In this document: positions 24,854 through 38,100 of the stretch, one piece after another
Layout of the letters: every line of letters starts with the position of its first letter
Numbering within the stretch: the first letter of the stretch is position 1
Assembly: GCA_934654585.1 (NCBI GenBank)
Contig: CAKUGF010000011.1
Coordinates: 1-63,231 of the forward strand
From: an uncultured Collinsella sp.
GTDB taxonomy: Bacteria; Actinomycetota; Coriobacteriia; Coriobacteriales; Coriobacteriaceae
DNA length: 63,231 bases
Reading direction: 5' to 3'
Program-made: the position numbers and the translations under genes
Notes under the pieces: model-generated
Database searches by the model: none
Seen by the model: the letters and a program-made list of their open reading frames with translations, nothing else
Told to the model about the DNA's origin: nothing

Positions 24854-25992
24854 TCTACCTGGATAACGCGGCGACGACCATGCATAAGCCGCAGGCGGTC
24901 ATCGATGCCGTGACGCAGGCGATGTGCTCGCTCGGTAATGCCGGGCGCGGTGCCACGTCGGGTGCGCTCGATGCCGCGCGTACCATCCACGGCTGCCGCG
25001 CCAAGCTCGCGCGCCTGCTGGGTTGTCCGAGGGCCGACCATGTCTGCTTTACGCCCAATTCCACTGCGGCGCTCAACACGGCCATCAACGGTGTGGTTCG
25101 CCCCGGCGATCGTGTGGCCACGACCGTGCTCGAACACAACTCCGTGCTGCGTCCGCTCAACCGTCTTGCGGCTAAGCGGGGCGTGACCGTTGAGCATGCC
25201 GGCTGCGATGCGAACGGCGTGCTCGATTATGACGAGCTTGAACGCCTGGTCACACCGGGTACGCGCGCCGTCGTGGTGACGCATGCCTCCAACGTGACCG
25301 GCAACGCCGTTGACGTTGCGCGTGTGGCGGCTATGGCTCATGCGGTGGGCGCGCTCGTGATCGTCGATGCCTCACAATCAGCCGGCACGGCGAAGATTGA
25401 CATGCAGGCCATGGGGCTCGACATCGTGTGCTTTACCGGCCACAAGGGGCTTATGGGTCCCCAGGGTACCGGCGGCCTGGCTGTGGCAGAGGGCGTCGAC
25501 GTGGCCCCCTGGGCCATGGGCGGCACCGGTGTGCACAGCTTCGATGAGCTGCAGCCGCTTGAGTGGCCCACGCGCTTGGAGGCGGGCACACTTAACGGGC
25601 ACGGTGTCGCGGGTCTTTCCGCAGGACTCGATTTTATCGAGACCCAGGGCGGGACCGAGGCGATTGCGGCTCACGAACGCGCGCTGGCCGATCGCTTCCT
25701 CGCTGGCGTACGCGAGATTCCGGGCATTACGCTCTACGGCTCCTTTGACCAGTCGACGCGCTCGGCAATCGTGTCGCTCAACGTGGAGGATGTCGATTCC
25801 GCCGAAATCTCGGACGCGCTCATGCAGGGGTGGGGAATTGCGACCCGTCCTGGCGCCCACTGCGCTCCGCTCATGCACCGCGCGCTGGGAACGGAGCGCC
25901 AAGGTGTCGTCCGCTTCTCGTTTGGGTATTTCAACACGGACGAAGAGGTCGACTTGGCGGTCGAAGCGCTGCGCGATTTGAGCCGTAATTAA
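24850..25992 (+). CDS. Cysteine desulfurase-family PLP enzyme (class V aminotransferase)
   Basis: The 380-residue enzyme has the class V fold: 'IYLDNAATTMHKP' at the N terminus, 'HASNVTGN', 'IVDASQSAGTAKIDMQ' with the PLP aspartate, the PLP lysine Lys199 in 'CFTGHKGLMGPQGTGG', and a catalytic-loop Cys338 in 'RPGAHCAPLMHR'. It removes S or Se from (seleno)cysteine. The gene order selD-yedF-DUF3343-desulfurase resembles selenium-cofactor clusters of anaerobes, so it may supply selenium rather than general Fe-S clusters, which is an inference. The first part of the frame upstream of 24850 overlaps the previous gene and lacks a site. Confidence 0.87.
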   Translation: MIYLDNAATTMHKPQAVIDAVTQAMCSLGNAGRGATSGALDAARTIHGCRAKLARLLGCPRADHVCFTPNSTAALNTAINGVVRPGDRVATTVLEHNSVLRPLNRLAAKRGVTVEHAGCDANGVLDYDELERLVTPGTRAVVVTHASNVTGNAVDVARVAAMAHAVGALVIVDASQSAGTAKIDMQAMGLDIVCFTGHKGLMGPQGTGGLAVAEGVDVAPWAMGGTGVHSFDELQPLEWPTRLEAGTLNGHGVAGLSAGLDFIETQGGTEAIAAHERALADRFLAGVREIPGITLYGSFDQSTRSAIVSLNVEDVDSAEISDALMQGWGIATRPGAHCAPLMHRALGTERQGVVRFSFGYFNTDEEVDLAVEALRDLSRN

Positions 25993-26118
25993 AGCAACCT
26001 TTTGCGCCCCCTGATAAACCGTTTACGCACCTGACCCGCAATGTCGCCGATATAAGGTAATGTCGAATAATTACCCTCCATGGGCCCCTGTATCGTTGCG
26101 AATTGCGGGAAGGTTCCT

Positions 26119-29100
26119 ATGAACAGGATCACTGCTGCTCTCTATAGGTTTTTAGTCGTCTATCTTTCGGTCGCGATGGTCGTGACCTCGATACCGCTTG
26201 CGCCCCGCGCGGCTTATGCCGATGATGCCGGGGCGACTGCTGTCGAGAGCGAAGCCCAAGAGACCGACTCGGGTTCCGACGCTGATGCCGATGCGGTCGA
26301 TGACACATCATCGGCCGATGAGGGCAGTTCATCCACAACTTCCGACCAAACGAATAACGCTCAGGACAAATCGTCCAGCTCTGATACCAACATCCCTGCG
26401 TCGAGTCTGACCCAAGACCTTTCGAGCGCCGCGACTGATTCCGATGCAGCAAAGACCTCGCCTGCAACGGCGGAGTCTCCATCCGATAGCAGCCAAACCG
26501 ATGCCCTCGGGCATAAGGAGCCTACGGTCTACGAGTATGCCAAGCTTATGCCGAACGGCAATGTGTACCCGTGCGATGCAAGCGGAAACGTAACGGTAGA
26601 GATCGATGAAAGTGACCCGAATAAGAACTCTGTCGGCGGCATATGGGTAATCAATCTGATCGTTGATTACGGAGCGGATGGGATTCCCGGGTATATTTGT
26701 GACCGCTCCTCCAATCTGCGCTCGGTGCATTTTGAGAACAGCTCTATTTCTTCAATTGGAATACACGCCTTTTATGGGTGCTCGAATCTCGCCGATGTCA
26801 GCTTTTCCGGTATGACCATTGGGGATATCGGGAAAGGGGCGTTTTCTGGGTGCGGATCGCTTACGAGCCTGAACATTAACGATGTCGCTACCATCGGCTC
26901 GATGGGCGAGGCTGCGTTTGCCTGGAGCGGACTGCGGTCTACGGGGCTCGACAAGGTCGTTGGCCTCAGTTCGATTCCTGAGAGCGCTTATAATGGCTGC
27001 AGCGCTCTGACCGATACCGGTCTGGGCGGTAACACATCCATCACATCAATCGGAGTCGATGCGTTCAAAAACTGCTCGCGCCTTGCGACGTCGGGACTCG
27101 AGAGCAATACGACGATCAAGACGCTCGGCGAAGGCTGCTTCTCCGGAGCCAATATGAGCGGCGGGCTGTCGCTGCCCCTTTATTCCAAGATCGAAGAGCT
27201 ACCGAGCCGTGCGTTCTATGGCTCTAAGCTCGAAACCGTGTACCTTGGGTGCGACCATGCGGTGCTCATTAATTCCACCACGTTTCCCAAGCAATACATG
27301 ACTGTCATGGTCCCTGCCAAGATGGCTTCGCAATACGAAAGCGGCCACCCTAAAGAGGTTTGGGAGAGCTGCAATGGTAGCCTTCCCGTCCCCGTGGGCA
27401 AGGTGCTCCAAAAGATTAAGATCTCGCGTGATCCCAACAAGATGACCTATCAGCAGGGTGACATCATTTCGCTCGAGGGCATGAGCGTCACGTTTCAATA
27501 TCCTCATTCGACGATGGACAGCGACTACGAAGCCCTCATAACGGAAGAGCTCGGCGAATACCTTACGGCGACCCCCTGCGACGGCGACGTCTTCGATGAC
27601 TCGATGGACGGAGAGCCCATACAGCTGGTGTATGACGACGGCTACACACACCTTGTCACGTACAGCAAGGGCGACCTGCAGCAGGCGGCCTGCGAGTACG
27701 CCAAGTTCATGCCGAACTACTATCTGTACCCGTGCGACGCAAACGGAAATCTTACGGTAGAGATTGATGAAAACAACCCACGCGAGAACTCCGTCGACGG
27801 TCGAATGGTAACGAATTTGATTGTCGATTCCGGGGTGGATGAAGTCGACGCACAGCTCTGTGCCGACTCTACCAATTTGTGCTCAGTGCGCTTTGAGAAT
27901 AGCTCCATTTCTAAAATTGGAATGCACGCCTTCTATAACTGCCCGAATCTCACCGATATCAGCCTTTCCGGTATGACCATCGGTCAAATCGGAAAAGAGG
28001 CGTTCTTTGGCTGCAAGTCGCTTACGAGCCTGAACATCAACGAGACCGCTACCATCGGATCTATGGGCTATGCCGCGTTTGCCGAGAGCGGGTTAGAGTC
28101 CACGGGGCTCGACAAGGTTGTTGGCCTCACGTCGATTCCCGACAGAGCCTACGACGGCTGCAAATCTCTGACCGATACCGGCCTGGACAAGAACACCTCC
28201 ATTACATCGATTGGCGTTTGCGCGTTCAGACACTGCTCGAGCCTTGCCACCACAGGACTTGAGAGCAACACAACGGTCGAAACGCTTGGCCATACCTGCT
28301 TCTACGGCACCGACTTGAGTGGCGGACTGACGCTTCCCTATAACTCCAAGATCGAGGAGTTGCCGGACAAGGCGTTTTACGACACCAATCTCGAAACCGT
28401 ATTCCTTGGGTGCAACCATGCGGTGCTCATCAATACCGACACGTTCCCCAAGTACAACATGACGGTTATGGTCCCCGCAAAGATGATTCCGAAGTACAGC
28501 AAGGGAGAGCCCAAAGCTGTTTGGGAGAGATGCAACGGCTGTCTACCCGTCCCGGTGGGCAAGCTGCTCAAGAGCGTTGAGATCTCGTGCGATCCCAACA
28601 ACATGACCTATGAACCGGGGGACACCATTTCGCTCGAAGGCATGAGCGTCGAGCTCGATTACCCGCATTCGGTATCGATTTGGAACTATGAGGCGCTCAT
28701 AAAGGAAGAGCTCGGCGAGTACCTTACGGCGACCCCCTGCGACGGTGACGTCTTTGACGAGTCGATGGACGGACAGCCCATCAAGCTCGTGTATGACGAC
28801 GGCTATTCGCATTTCGAAACCCAAACCAAGGGCACCTTACAGCTCAAGAAGCCTGAGCCGACATCGTTCCAAATCTCCTATGCCCAAACGATCGATAAAG
28901 GCGAACGCAAGCTGATGGACGGCGTTGAGCTGCCCGATGTTTCCGACTCGATGACGATCGATGCGGGCGCCGAGGTCACGCTCGATGCCGGTGCCTCGGG
29001 GATGCTCAACGACAACATAACGTTTAAGGGTTGGTATGACACCGAGTCCGGCGAGTACATCTCCAAAGAGACGGTCTACACGTTTACGCCGGATAAGGAC

Positions 29101-32100
29101 CTGTCCCTCGAGGCGCGCTTTAAGCTCAAGGACTATGCGGTGCATGTCAACGATGCGCAGGCGACCGATTCATCGCAGGATTTTGCGCACCTGAGCGTTA
29201 TCGCTCAAAACTGCTATCGCAATGCCGGTGAGACGGTTGAGGTTTCTGCCGTCACGGACAACGCGCTGTTCCTGGGCTGGTTCCTGGGCGAGGGCGATGA
29301 TGCGTACGCCGTGAGCGATCAGCTCGACTTTACCTATACGGTGGACGAGGCGGACGCGATGGTGTCCGAGGACAAGACTGACGCGAGGATCGAAATTACG
29401 CCGCGCTACTGCGCCCCGCAGGCGAGCGTTGTCCTGAGCGTGGACGGAGTCGATGAAAACGGCCAGCCGCTCGGACAGTTCCTTTCCACGGGCCTGTATG
29501 GCATTGGGTCGCGCGTCACGGTCGTGGCGGTGCCAATGCCCGGCTATGTGTTTGACTATGCGACCGACGCCCTCGGCAACGTCGTCTTTACCGGCGACGA
29601 CGGTCCGTCCTACACGTTTGTGCTCGAGGGGGATGTGCAGTACACCGCGCATTTCCGCGAGGCGACCGACCCGGCTGAGTCGCTTGCCGCGCTTAAGGCC
29701 GCGCTCATCGCTGCGATCACGGCTGCGGCAGTTCTCGCCACCATGTATGGCCTGGGCGAGATAGTCGACCCCATCGCGGCCGATGCGGTGATCGAGATCG
29801 GTATGGCCGACAACATTGAGGATGTTGCCGCCGTCGGCACGAAGGTACTCAAGGAGATCAAGGACATCATCGACGACCACAAGAAGCCCCATGATCCCGA
29901 TAAACCCCACGGCGACCATAAGATCGAGATTATTGCCACCGCGCAGCCCGAGGTGGGCGGCGTCGTTACCGGCGGCGGTTTCCACTATGAGGGAACGGTC
30001 GCCACGCTCGAGGCTGTCGCCAATCCCGGCTATCGCTTTGTGTGCTGGAAACAGGATGGCGTCGAGGTCTCGACATCTCCCGTCAAGACGATGACGATCA
30101 CGAAAGCGACGCCCGAGGTCGTAAAGATGACGGCTGTTTTCGAGAAAAAAGTCGAGGTCACGGCAGTTGCCGAAGCCGATGGCATTCAGGCCGATTTTTC
30201 GACGGGTTGTACCGCGAGCCCCGTGACGCAGAGTATCACGCGCGGCGACGAGGCGATGGTCACGGCGAGCGAGGGTCCCGACTATGCCTTTGTGGGATGG
30301 TTCGAGGACGGTATCGAGGTCTCGCGCAAGCGCACCTACAATTTTGAGGCCGAGGTCGACCGTCACCTGGTCGCGCGCTTCCGCAAGGCGGATAAGACCA
30401 TTTTGGTGAATACCGATCCGTATGACAGTGCCGAGGTGCTGTGCGACGGTGTGCCGGTCGTGGACGGCGAGGTCCGCGCGAAGGATGGAGACATCCTCAC
30501 GTTTACGGTGCGCCCCAAGGTGCGTCCCGACAACCCGGAGAAGACGTATCGGTTTGTGGAATGGCGCGAAACCGATGCCCAGGGCGTCACGATTGCCAAC
30601 AAGCAGGAAGTTTGCGAATACCGCGTTAACGGTAACGCGCGGATTGAGGCCGTGATGGACGGCCGGGATACGCATACCGTGCGCGCGGAGGCCGACCCGC
30701 TCGAGGGCGGCACCGTTACGCTCAAACGCGGAGAGACCGCCGGCATGGTCCTCGAGGTTCCCGAGGGCGAGCGCGTGACCGCCGAGGCCACGCCATCCGA
30801 GGGCTATATCTTTGACGGTTGGTATCTGAGCAACGGCGGCTCGGATGCTACGTCGACGCTGGTTTCGAGCGAGCGCTCCTATACCTTTGAGCCCATTACC
30901 GACTGTGTGATCCAAGCGAAGTTTACGCGTGCCTGCAAGGTGGACGTGGTCGTTGAGCCGGCCGCGGCCATGGCGGGCAAATACTTGGTGCATGGCGAGG
31001 GCTACTGCATGAAGGGCGAGCCTGCCACGCTGAGCATTGAGCTCACGGCCGAGGCGAGCAAACAATTTACCTTTAAGGGCTGGTACGACGCCAAGACGGA
31101 CCTGCTTTTGGGTACCGATCCCAGCTACCTTGAGTTCTATCCCGAGGACGTGGAATGCACCGTGCGTGCGGTGTTCGAGGAAAATACCTACACCGTGACG
31201 GCGAAGGCCAAGAAGACCTTTGTGGAGCGCGGTACGGTGGAGATCGAGGGGCACCCCGGGGCGTCTTCGGTTACCTGCGGATACGGCGATACGGTGATGC
31301 TCAAGGCGAAGGCCAACGACGGCTACCGCTTTGACCATTGGAAGGATGACTCCGGTAAGGAGTACGACACCGCCGAGCTGGTCGATAAGGTTACCAAGAG
31401 CGATACCTATACCGCGAGCTTCACCGACTCAAAGCCCGAGGTCATGGTCACGGCCGATTCGTGGCTTGGCGGTACCGTGACGTGCAACGGGACTGTGGTG
31501 AAGCCCACGACCGACAAATTCAAGCTGGGGGAGACCCTTCATCTGACGGCCAAGGCCCATCCAGGCTTTTTGTTCCGGGGCTGGTATGTCAACGGGCGCT
31601 TGAAGAGCCTTAAGCACGAGACCTCGCTGGTTGCCAAAGCTCGCGGTAAAACCGGACGCTGTGTTATTGCCGCGGCCTTTGTGCCCATCGATACCGTCTG
31701 CGTGCCCCTCGCCGATCCTGCGGAGGGCGGCACCGTCAAGGCGAGCCGAATCCTTGCCGACCGCGGCGCGGAGGTTGCCCTTAAGGCGACGCCCAATCCC
31801 GGTTACGTCTTTACTGGTTGGTATACGGCCGACGGCAAGCTTGAGTCTACCGATGCGGAGTTTACCTGCCACCAGGAGCGCAGCCATGTGCATGTCGCCC
31901 GCTTTATGGCAAAAAGTTATGCGGTCGACGCCACGACGGTAGTCGATTCCGGCACTGGTTCGCTGGTCGAATCGAGTGCCGCCGGCTGGGTCGAGGGCAC
32001 GGGTACCGTCGAGGCGGGGCATGCCGCCACGCTGACTGCGCACGCGCTTTCGGGCTATGCGTTTGAGTATTGGGCCGACGCTTCGGGTGCCGTGATAAGC

Positions 32101-35100
32101 CGTGACAGCACCTATCACGTGGTGCCGACGTCCGACACGACGCTCCGGGCCGTGTTTTCGGCAAAACAATATACGGTGGACGTCTCGTGTGAAGAGAGCA
32201 TGGGTACGGTCGAGGGCGCCGGGACATATGCCGCCGGGCAGGTCGCAACCGTGCGTGCGGTCGCTGCCGAGGATACGGCTTTTGTGGGCTGGTTCTGCAA
32301 CGGCACATGCGTGAGCTCCAAGAAAACCTATCGATTTACCGTGCGTGAGGACACGTCGCTCTACGCCGTCTTTGCGTCGGGCTCGTATGTCGTGCATACC
32401 GTTGCTTCGCCTGCCGAGGGCGGAGCCGTGAGCGGCTTTGGCGGTTATGAGGCCGGCGAGCGCGCAACGCTTCGCGCGATCGCCAACACCGGGTATTCGT
32501 TTGCAGGTTGGACGGACGACAAGGGCGAGACGGTCAGCGAGAACGCCGACTATACTGTTAAGGTCACGGGCGACGCCACCTATACGGCGACCTTTGCGCC
32601 TAAGTCCTATCAGGTCGTTTTGAGCGCGAGTGACGATAGCGTTGGTACCCTGAGCGGCGAGGGCTTCTATCAATTCGGCGATACGGTCGAACTCAACGCT
32701 ACGCCTATGGGAACTAAACGTTTTGTCGGTTGGTATGTCCTGGATGCCGAGGGCAACAAGTCACTGCTGAGCTGCGACGCCCATTGTTGGGTTAAGCTCG
32801 ACGAGGATATGGTCGAGGGGCTCGAGGGCGATACGCTGGAGCTCCAGGCCGTGTTTGCCGATCCGTACGAGGTGACCGTTACGGGCGAGGTCGTGGTGAA
32901 GGATAAGGCCTCGAGCAGGGGCTGCCGTGTTACGGGCAGCGGTAGTTTTGTCGTAGGCGATCAGGTGGAGCTGACCGCTGTTGCCGGTATGGGCTATCGC
33001 TTTGTGGGCTGGAGCACCGACAAGGAGGGCACCTCGATTGTCGAGACTGCGACGACCCTCGATGTGACCGCCACGCAGGACATGACGTACTACGCGCAGT
33101 TCGAATCCGATGGACAGGTGACCATCACCGTCACGGGCTCGTCCGTCTTCCGCGGTACGGCGCTTCTAGTCGATGGCATTCCCGCCGGCAGCAGGTCCTA
33201 CGACAGGGGCGACATGTTTATGGCGATCGCGATCCCGTGGAAGAAGTACCACTTCTCGCATTGGGTCGACGATGCGGGCGTCACGGTGAGCTATAGCGCG
33301 TTCTATATCGGTACCGCAAAGGAGAATAGGCAGCTTACGGCCGTGTTCTATGAGACGGGCTGCGATGTTCAGGTCGCTACGTATCCCAAGGATGCGGGCT
33401 TTAGCATGGTTGCGCTCGGCACCGGCGGCTCCTACCACTCCGCGGCGATTATGTTTACCGTGCCGCATAAGGGCTGGAAGTTTAAATACTGGGTCGACGA
33501 GAACGGCATGCCTGTGGGGGCCACGCCGGTGATCAATCGCGTGGTGTTTGGCAACCGTACCTTTACGGCCGTTTATGAGCGGGCGTCGATGACGGTCACG
33601 GCGGTGGATTCGCGTCTGGGCGGACATGTTGAGGGTTCGTCTGAGGATGAATCTCTGGGCTATGCCGTGACCAACGAAGTCGAGAACGGTGAGTCCACGA
33701 CCCTGACTGCCGTTCCCGACGCAGGCTACGTGTTCGATGGATGGTATGCGCGCAATGACGACGGTTCGTTGGGCGATGAACCGCTGAGCACGGATGCCGT
33801 TTGGACGTTTGTCCCCGAGGACAACATGACTGTCGAGGCGCGCTTTGCGGAGGCGCCTAAGTACAAAGTGACGGCCCGAGCGGTCAACGGATCGGTCGAT
33901 CCGGAGTCTGCTTCGGTCGCTACGGATGGCAAGGTGACGCTTTCGGCGACGCCCGATGAGGGGTGCTATCTGACGCGCGTGACTGTTGCCGATGAGGCTG
34001 GTGAGGACGGCTCGGCCGGCAATGCCTATGACCTTGATATTTCTGACTATAAGGGCGGAGCGTACAGCGTCACGCTGAGCGGCGTGAGTGCCCCGCAGCA
34101 GGTCACGTTTGAATTCGTAAAGGCTGCGGCTCCGCAGGTGCTTGCCCAGCCGCAGGATGCGAGTGCTTACGAGGGCGATCCGGTTGAGCTTTCGGTCGCT
34201 GCCGAGGCGGGCGTCAACGTTCGTGCCCACGCAGCTGTGTCTTGGGGTTCTGCCTCCGACGTTAAGCTGGGCTACCAGTGGTATCGTGTGCCCGCCGATG
34301 GCGGCAAGGCGGTGGCGCTGAAGGGCGAGACGGGGGAGTCCCTCTCGATTGCCCGGCTCGACAGCGACGGCGAGGGCGAGTACTTCTGCCGGATTACGCA
34401 GAGCTATCTGGGCACGGTGACAAAGACGGACACCGAGCATGCGAAGGTATCCATCGTGCCGCGAGAGGCACTTGTGTTTAACGGGCGCGTGCTACCGGTG
34501 GCGACCGCTCACGATGGGTACCGTGCAGAGATTGCCGGCGCTACGGGCGGCAAGGCACCGTATACGTATAACTTGGATGAGGTTGAGGTTCCGGATGGTC
34601 TGAGCCTTGCGCAGGCAGATGACGGTTCGGGTGCCTTGGTGCTCTCGGGCGTGCCTGCGGCCACGGGTGTTTGTCGCTTTAAGATTTCTTGCACCGATGA
34701 CCTGGGCAAAAAGCGCGTCGCGCATTTCGCGCTGGTCGTGAAGGCGAAGGAAGCCCCGCTTGCATTTGAGGGCCAGACTTTTACCTATAACGGGGAGGCG
34801 CAAGCTCCGGTGCTTGCGGGCGTGCCCGAGGGTTGCGAGGACGATGTCAAACTGATCTATGTTGGCGCGGGCGACACCCAGTACACGTCCGACCAGGCGC
34901 CAGTGGATGCCGGCACGTATCGTGCAGTGGTGACGCTCGACGCCAACGGGTACGTGGGCAACGCGAGCTGCGACTTCACAATCGAGAAGGCCCCGGTCGA
35001 TATTTCTATCGAGACGTCTGATGTGACATACGATGGCGCACGACACGGCGCGGCGGTTACGGTTGCCGGCCTTGATGCGTCCGCCTATTCCGTCACGTAT

Positions 35101-38100
35101 CGCGGCGTTGACGGAACCTCCTATGGCCCCACGGCGCTGGAGCCGTGCGACAGTGGCAACTACCGCATTACGGTTAAGGTGACCGAACCCAACTATCAGG
35201 GCAAAAAGTCCGCCGAGTTCTCGATTGCAAAGGCAAGTCAGGTCATTACGGGAACGACGAGCTATTCGGGCGTGTACGGTGGCAACCCCATTGTGTTCGA
35301 CAACGTCGCCCAGACTCCCGTGACGTTTGAGCTGGTCGATTCTGATGACGATGCGAATCCGGTCTCGATTAAGGGACGCTGCGCGACGGTGAAGGCCGCC
35401 GGCGCGGCGCATGTTGTCGCCCATGCCAAGGCGTCTCGAAACTATCTTGCCGCCGAGGACGTCGAGCTGACGGTTACCGTTGCACCGGCTCAGTTGCTGG
35501 TGAAGGTCGACGATGCCGAGCGCTTTGAGGGTCAGGAGAATCCCGAGTTTACCTCGAGCTTGGTGAGCCGTTGCGATACCTCGGACGTAAAGGTTACGTA
35601 CTTCTGCTCGGCGAATAAGAAATCGCCGGCAGGTGAGTATCAGATCGACGCTGCGGTCGCCGATCCGAACTTTGATGTCGCGGTCGACCCCGGTACGCTG
35701 ACGGTCAAGAAAAAGCCCGAGCACTACAAGGTGACGGCAAAGGCAGCCAACGGTTCGGTCGACAATGCCTCGGTCTCGGTCGTTGAGGGCGGGGACGTGA
35801 CCCTCTCGGCGACGCCCGACGAGGGCTGCTACCTCGAGCGCGTGACGGTTGTGGAGACCGGCTCGGACAAGGCCGTCGACCTCGATATCTCCGATTACAA
35901 GGGCGGTGCGTACGAGGTCACGCTGAACGGCGTCACCGTGTCGCAGGAGGTCACGTTCGAGTTTGCGAAGGCGGACACGCCGCGTGTGGTCGCGCAGCCG
36001 CAGGACGCGAGCGCCCACGAGGGCGATGCTGTTGTGCTTTCGGTCGCAGCCGAGGCGGGTGTGAACGTCGCCGACCACGCCGCCTCGTCCACGGGCTCTG
36101 CTGCCGAGGTTGAGCTGTCCTACCAGTGGTTCCGCGTGGTGGACGGCAAAGCCGAGGTGCTCGAGGGCGAGACGGGGGAGGCGCTCTCGCTTGCGGACCT
36201 CGATGACGAGCAGGCAGGAGAGTACTTCTGTCGCATCACTCAGCGCTACCTTGGCATCGAGGCACAGACGGACAGTAATTGTGCTTCCGTCTCCGTCGTT
36301 ACCTGGGACACCCTTGTGTTCAACGGCGATCTGCTGCCGTCAGCGAGTGCGCACAGCACGTACCTCGCCACAATCGCTGGTGCGGCGGGCGGCAAGGCGC
36401 CGTATGGGTACACATGGGACGAGGGAAAGCTCCCCGAAGGTCTTAAGCTTTCCCGTACATCGGGCGGTCTGACGCTCTCGGGCGTTCCGTCCAAGACGGG
36501 CGTTTCCGCTTTCGATATCACGTGCACGGACGCCCGTGGCGAGGCCGTGACTGCCCACTTTGCGTTCGTTGTCCAGGCGAAGCGCGTAAAGCTTACGTTT
36601 GCGGATAGCGACTTTACCTTTAATGGCGCGTCACAGGCGCCCGAAGTTTCCGGTGCTCCTAAGGTCTGCAAGAGTGATCTCAAGATTAAATACTACGGGA
36701 CCGGAAGCACGCATTATTCCTCGACCGAGGCTCCGACTGATGCCGGCACGTACCGCGCTGTTGCAACGCTACGAGCCCATGGCTATGCCGGTGCCGCTGC
36801 CTGCGAGTTCGAGATTTCACCGGCAAAGCTCAAGGTGAAGGTCGATGACGCCGAACGCTACGAGGGAGAGGCCAATCCTACCTTTACTTCGAGCCTGGAG
36901 AGCTCGGTCGATACCTCGGGCGTGAAGGTCGAGTACTCCTGCGATGCCGATGAGAGCTCTCCGGCGGGCGAGTACCAGATCGGGGCGACGGTCACCGACC
37001 CGAACTTTGACGCTGAGGTCGTGCCCGGAACGCTGATGGTGAAGAAGAAGCAGGAGCCGGTTGATCCTGACCCGGTGGTTCCCGATCCGGACAATCCCGA
37101 TCCCGACCAGCCTGATCCGGCCCCCAACCCCGACCCGGACAAGCCCGAGCCTGATAACCCGGACAAGCCCGAACGTTTTGAGGTGACCACAAAGGCGGTC
37201 AACGGTTCGGTCGACAATGCCTCGGTCACCGTTGATGCGGGCGGGGACGCGACGTTCTCGGCGACGCCTGACGAAGCTTGCTACCTCGAGCGGGTGACGG
37301 TCACGGAGGACGGTTCGGACAAGGTCATCGATCTCGATATCTCCGACTATGAGGGCGGAGCGTACGAGGTCACGCTGAGCGGCGTCACCGCTTCGCAGGA
37401 GGTCACGTTCGAGTTCGTGAAGGCGGACGCTCCGAAGGTGATCGCCCAGCCGCAGGACGCGAGTGCTTACGAGGGCGATGCTGTCGTGCTCTCGGTCGCG
37501 GCCGAGGCGGGCGAGGATGTCCTCGACCATGCGGGCTCGTCCGCGGGCCCCGCTGCCGATGTCGAACTGTCCTACCAGTGGTTCCGCATGGTGGATGGCG
37601 AGGCTGTGGCGCTCGAAGGCGAGACGGGGGAGGTGCTCGTAGTAGAGGACCTCGACGATGGTTGCGCCGGTGAGTACTTCTGCCGCGTCACCCAGCGCTA
37701 TCTTGGTATCGAGATACAAACGGACAGCGATCATGCCGTTGTGTCCGTTGCGCCCTGGGACGCTCTTGTGTTCAATGGCGGCCTGCTGCCGGTCGCGCGT
37801 GCGCATGGCGCGTATCGCGCAACGATTGCGGGCGCCGCGGGTGGCGAGGCTCCGTACGAGTACACGTGGGATGAGGCGAAGCTTCCCGATGGGTTCAAGC
37901 TCTCCCACACGGCGGGCGGCTTGACGCTCTCGGGCACCCCGTCCAAGGCCGGAGTGTCTAGCTTTGACGTTGCGTGCAAAGACGCTCGGGGCGAGACCGT
38001 GACCGCGCACTTTGTGCTGGTCGTTCAGGCAAAGCGGGATCCCGTCAATCCGGATCCGGTCGAGCCGAGTCCGGACAAGCCCGATGGCCCCGACCCGGAC

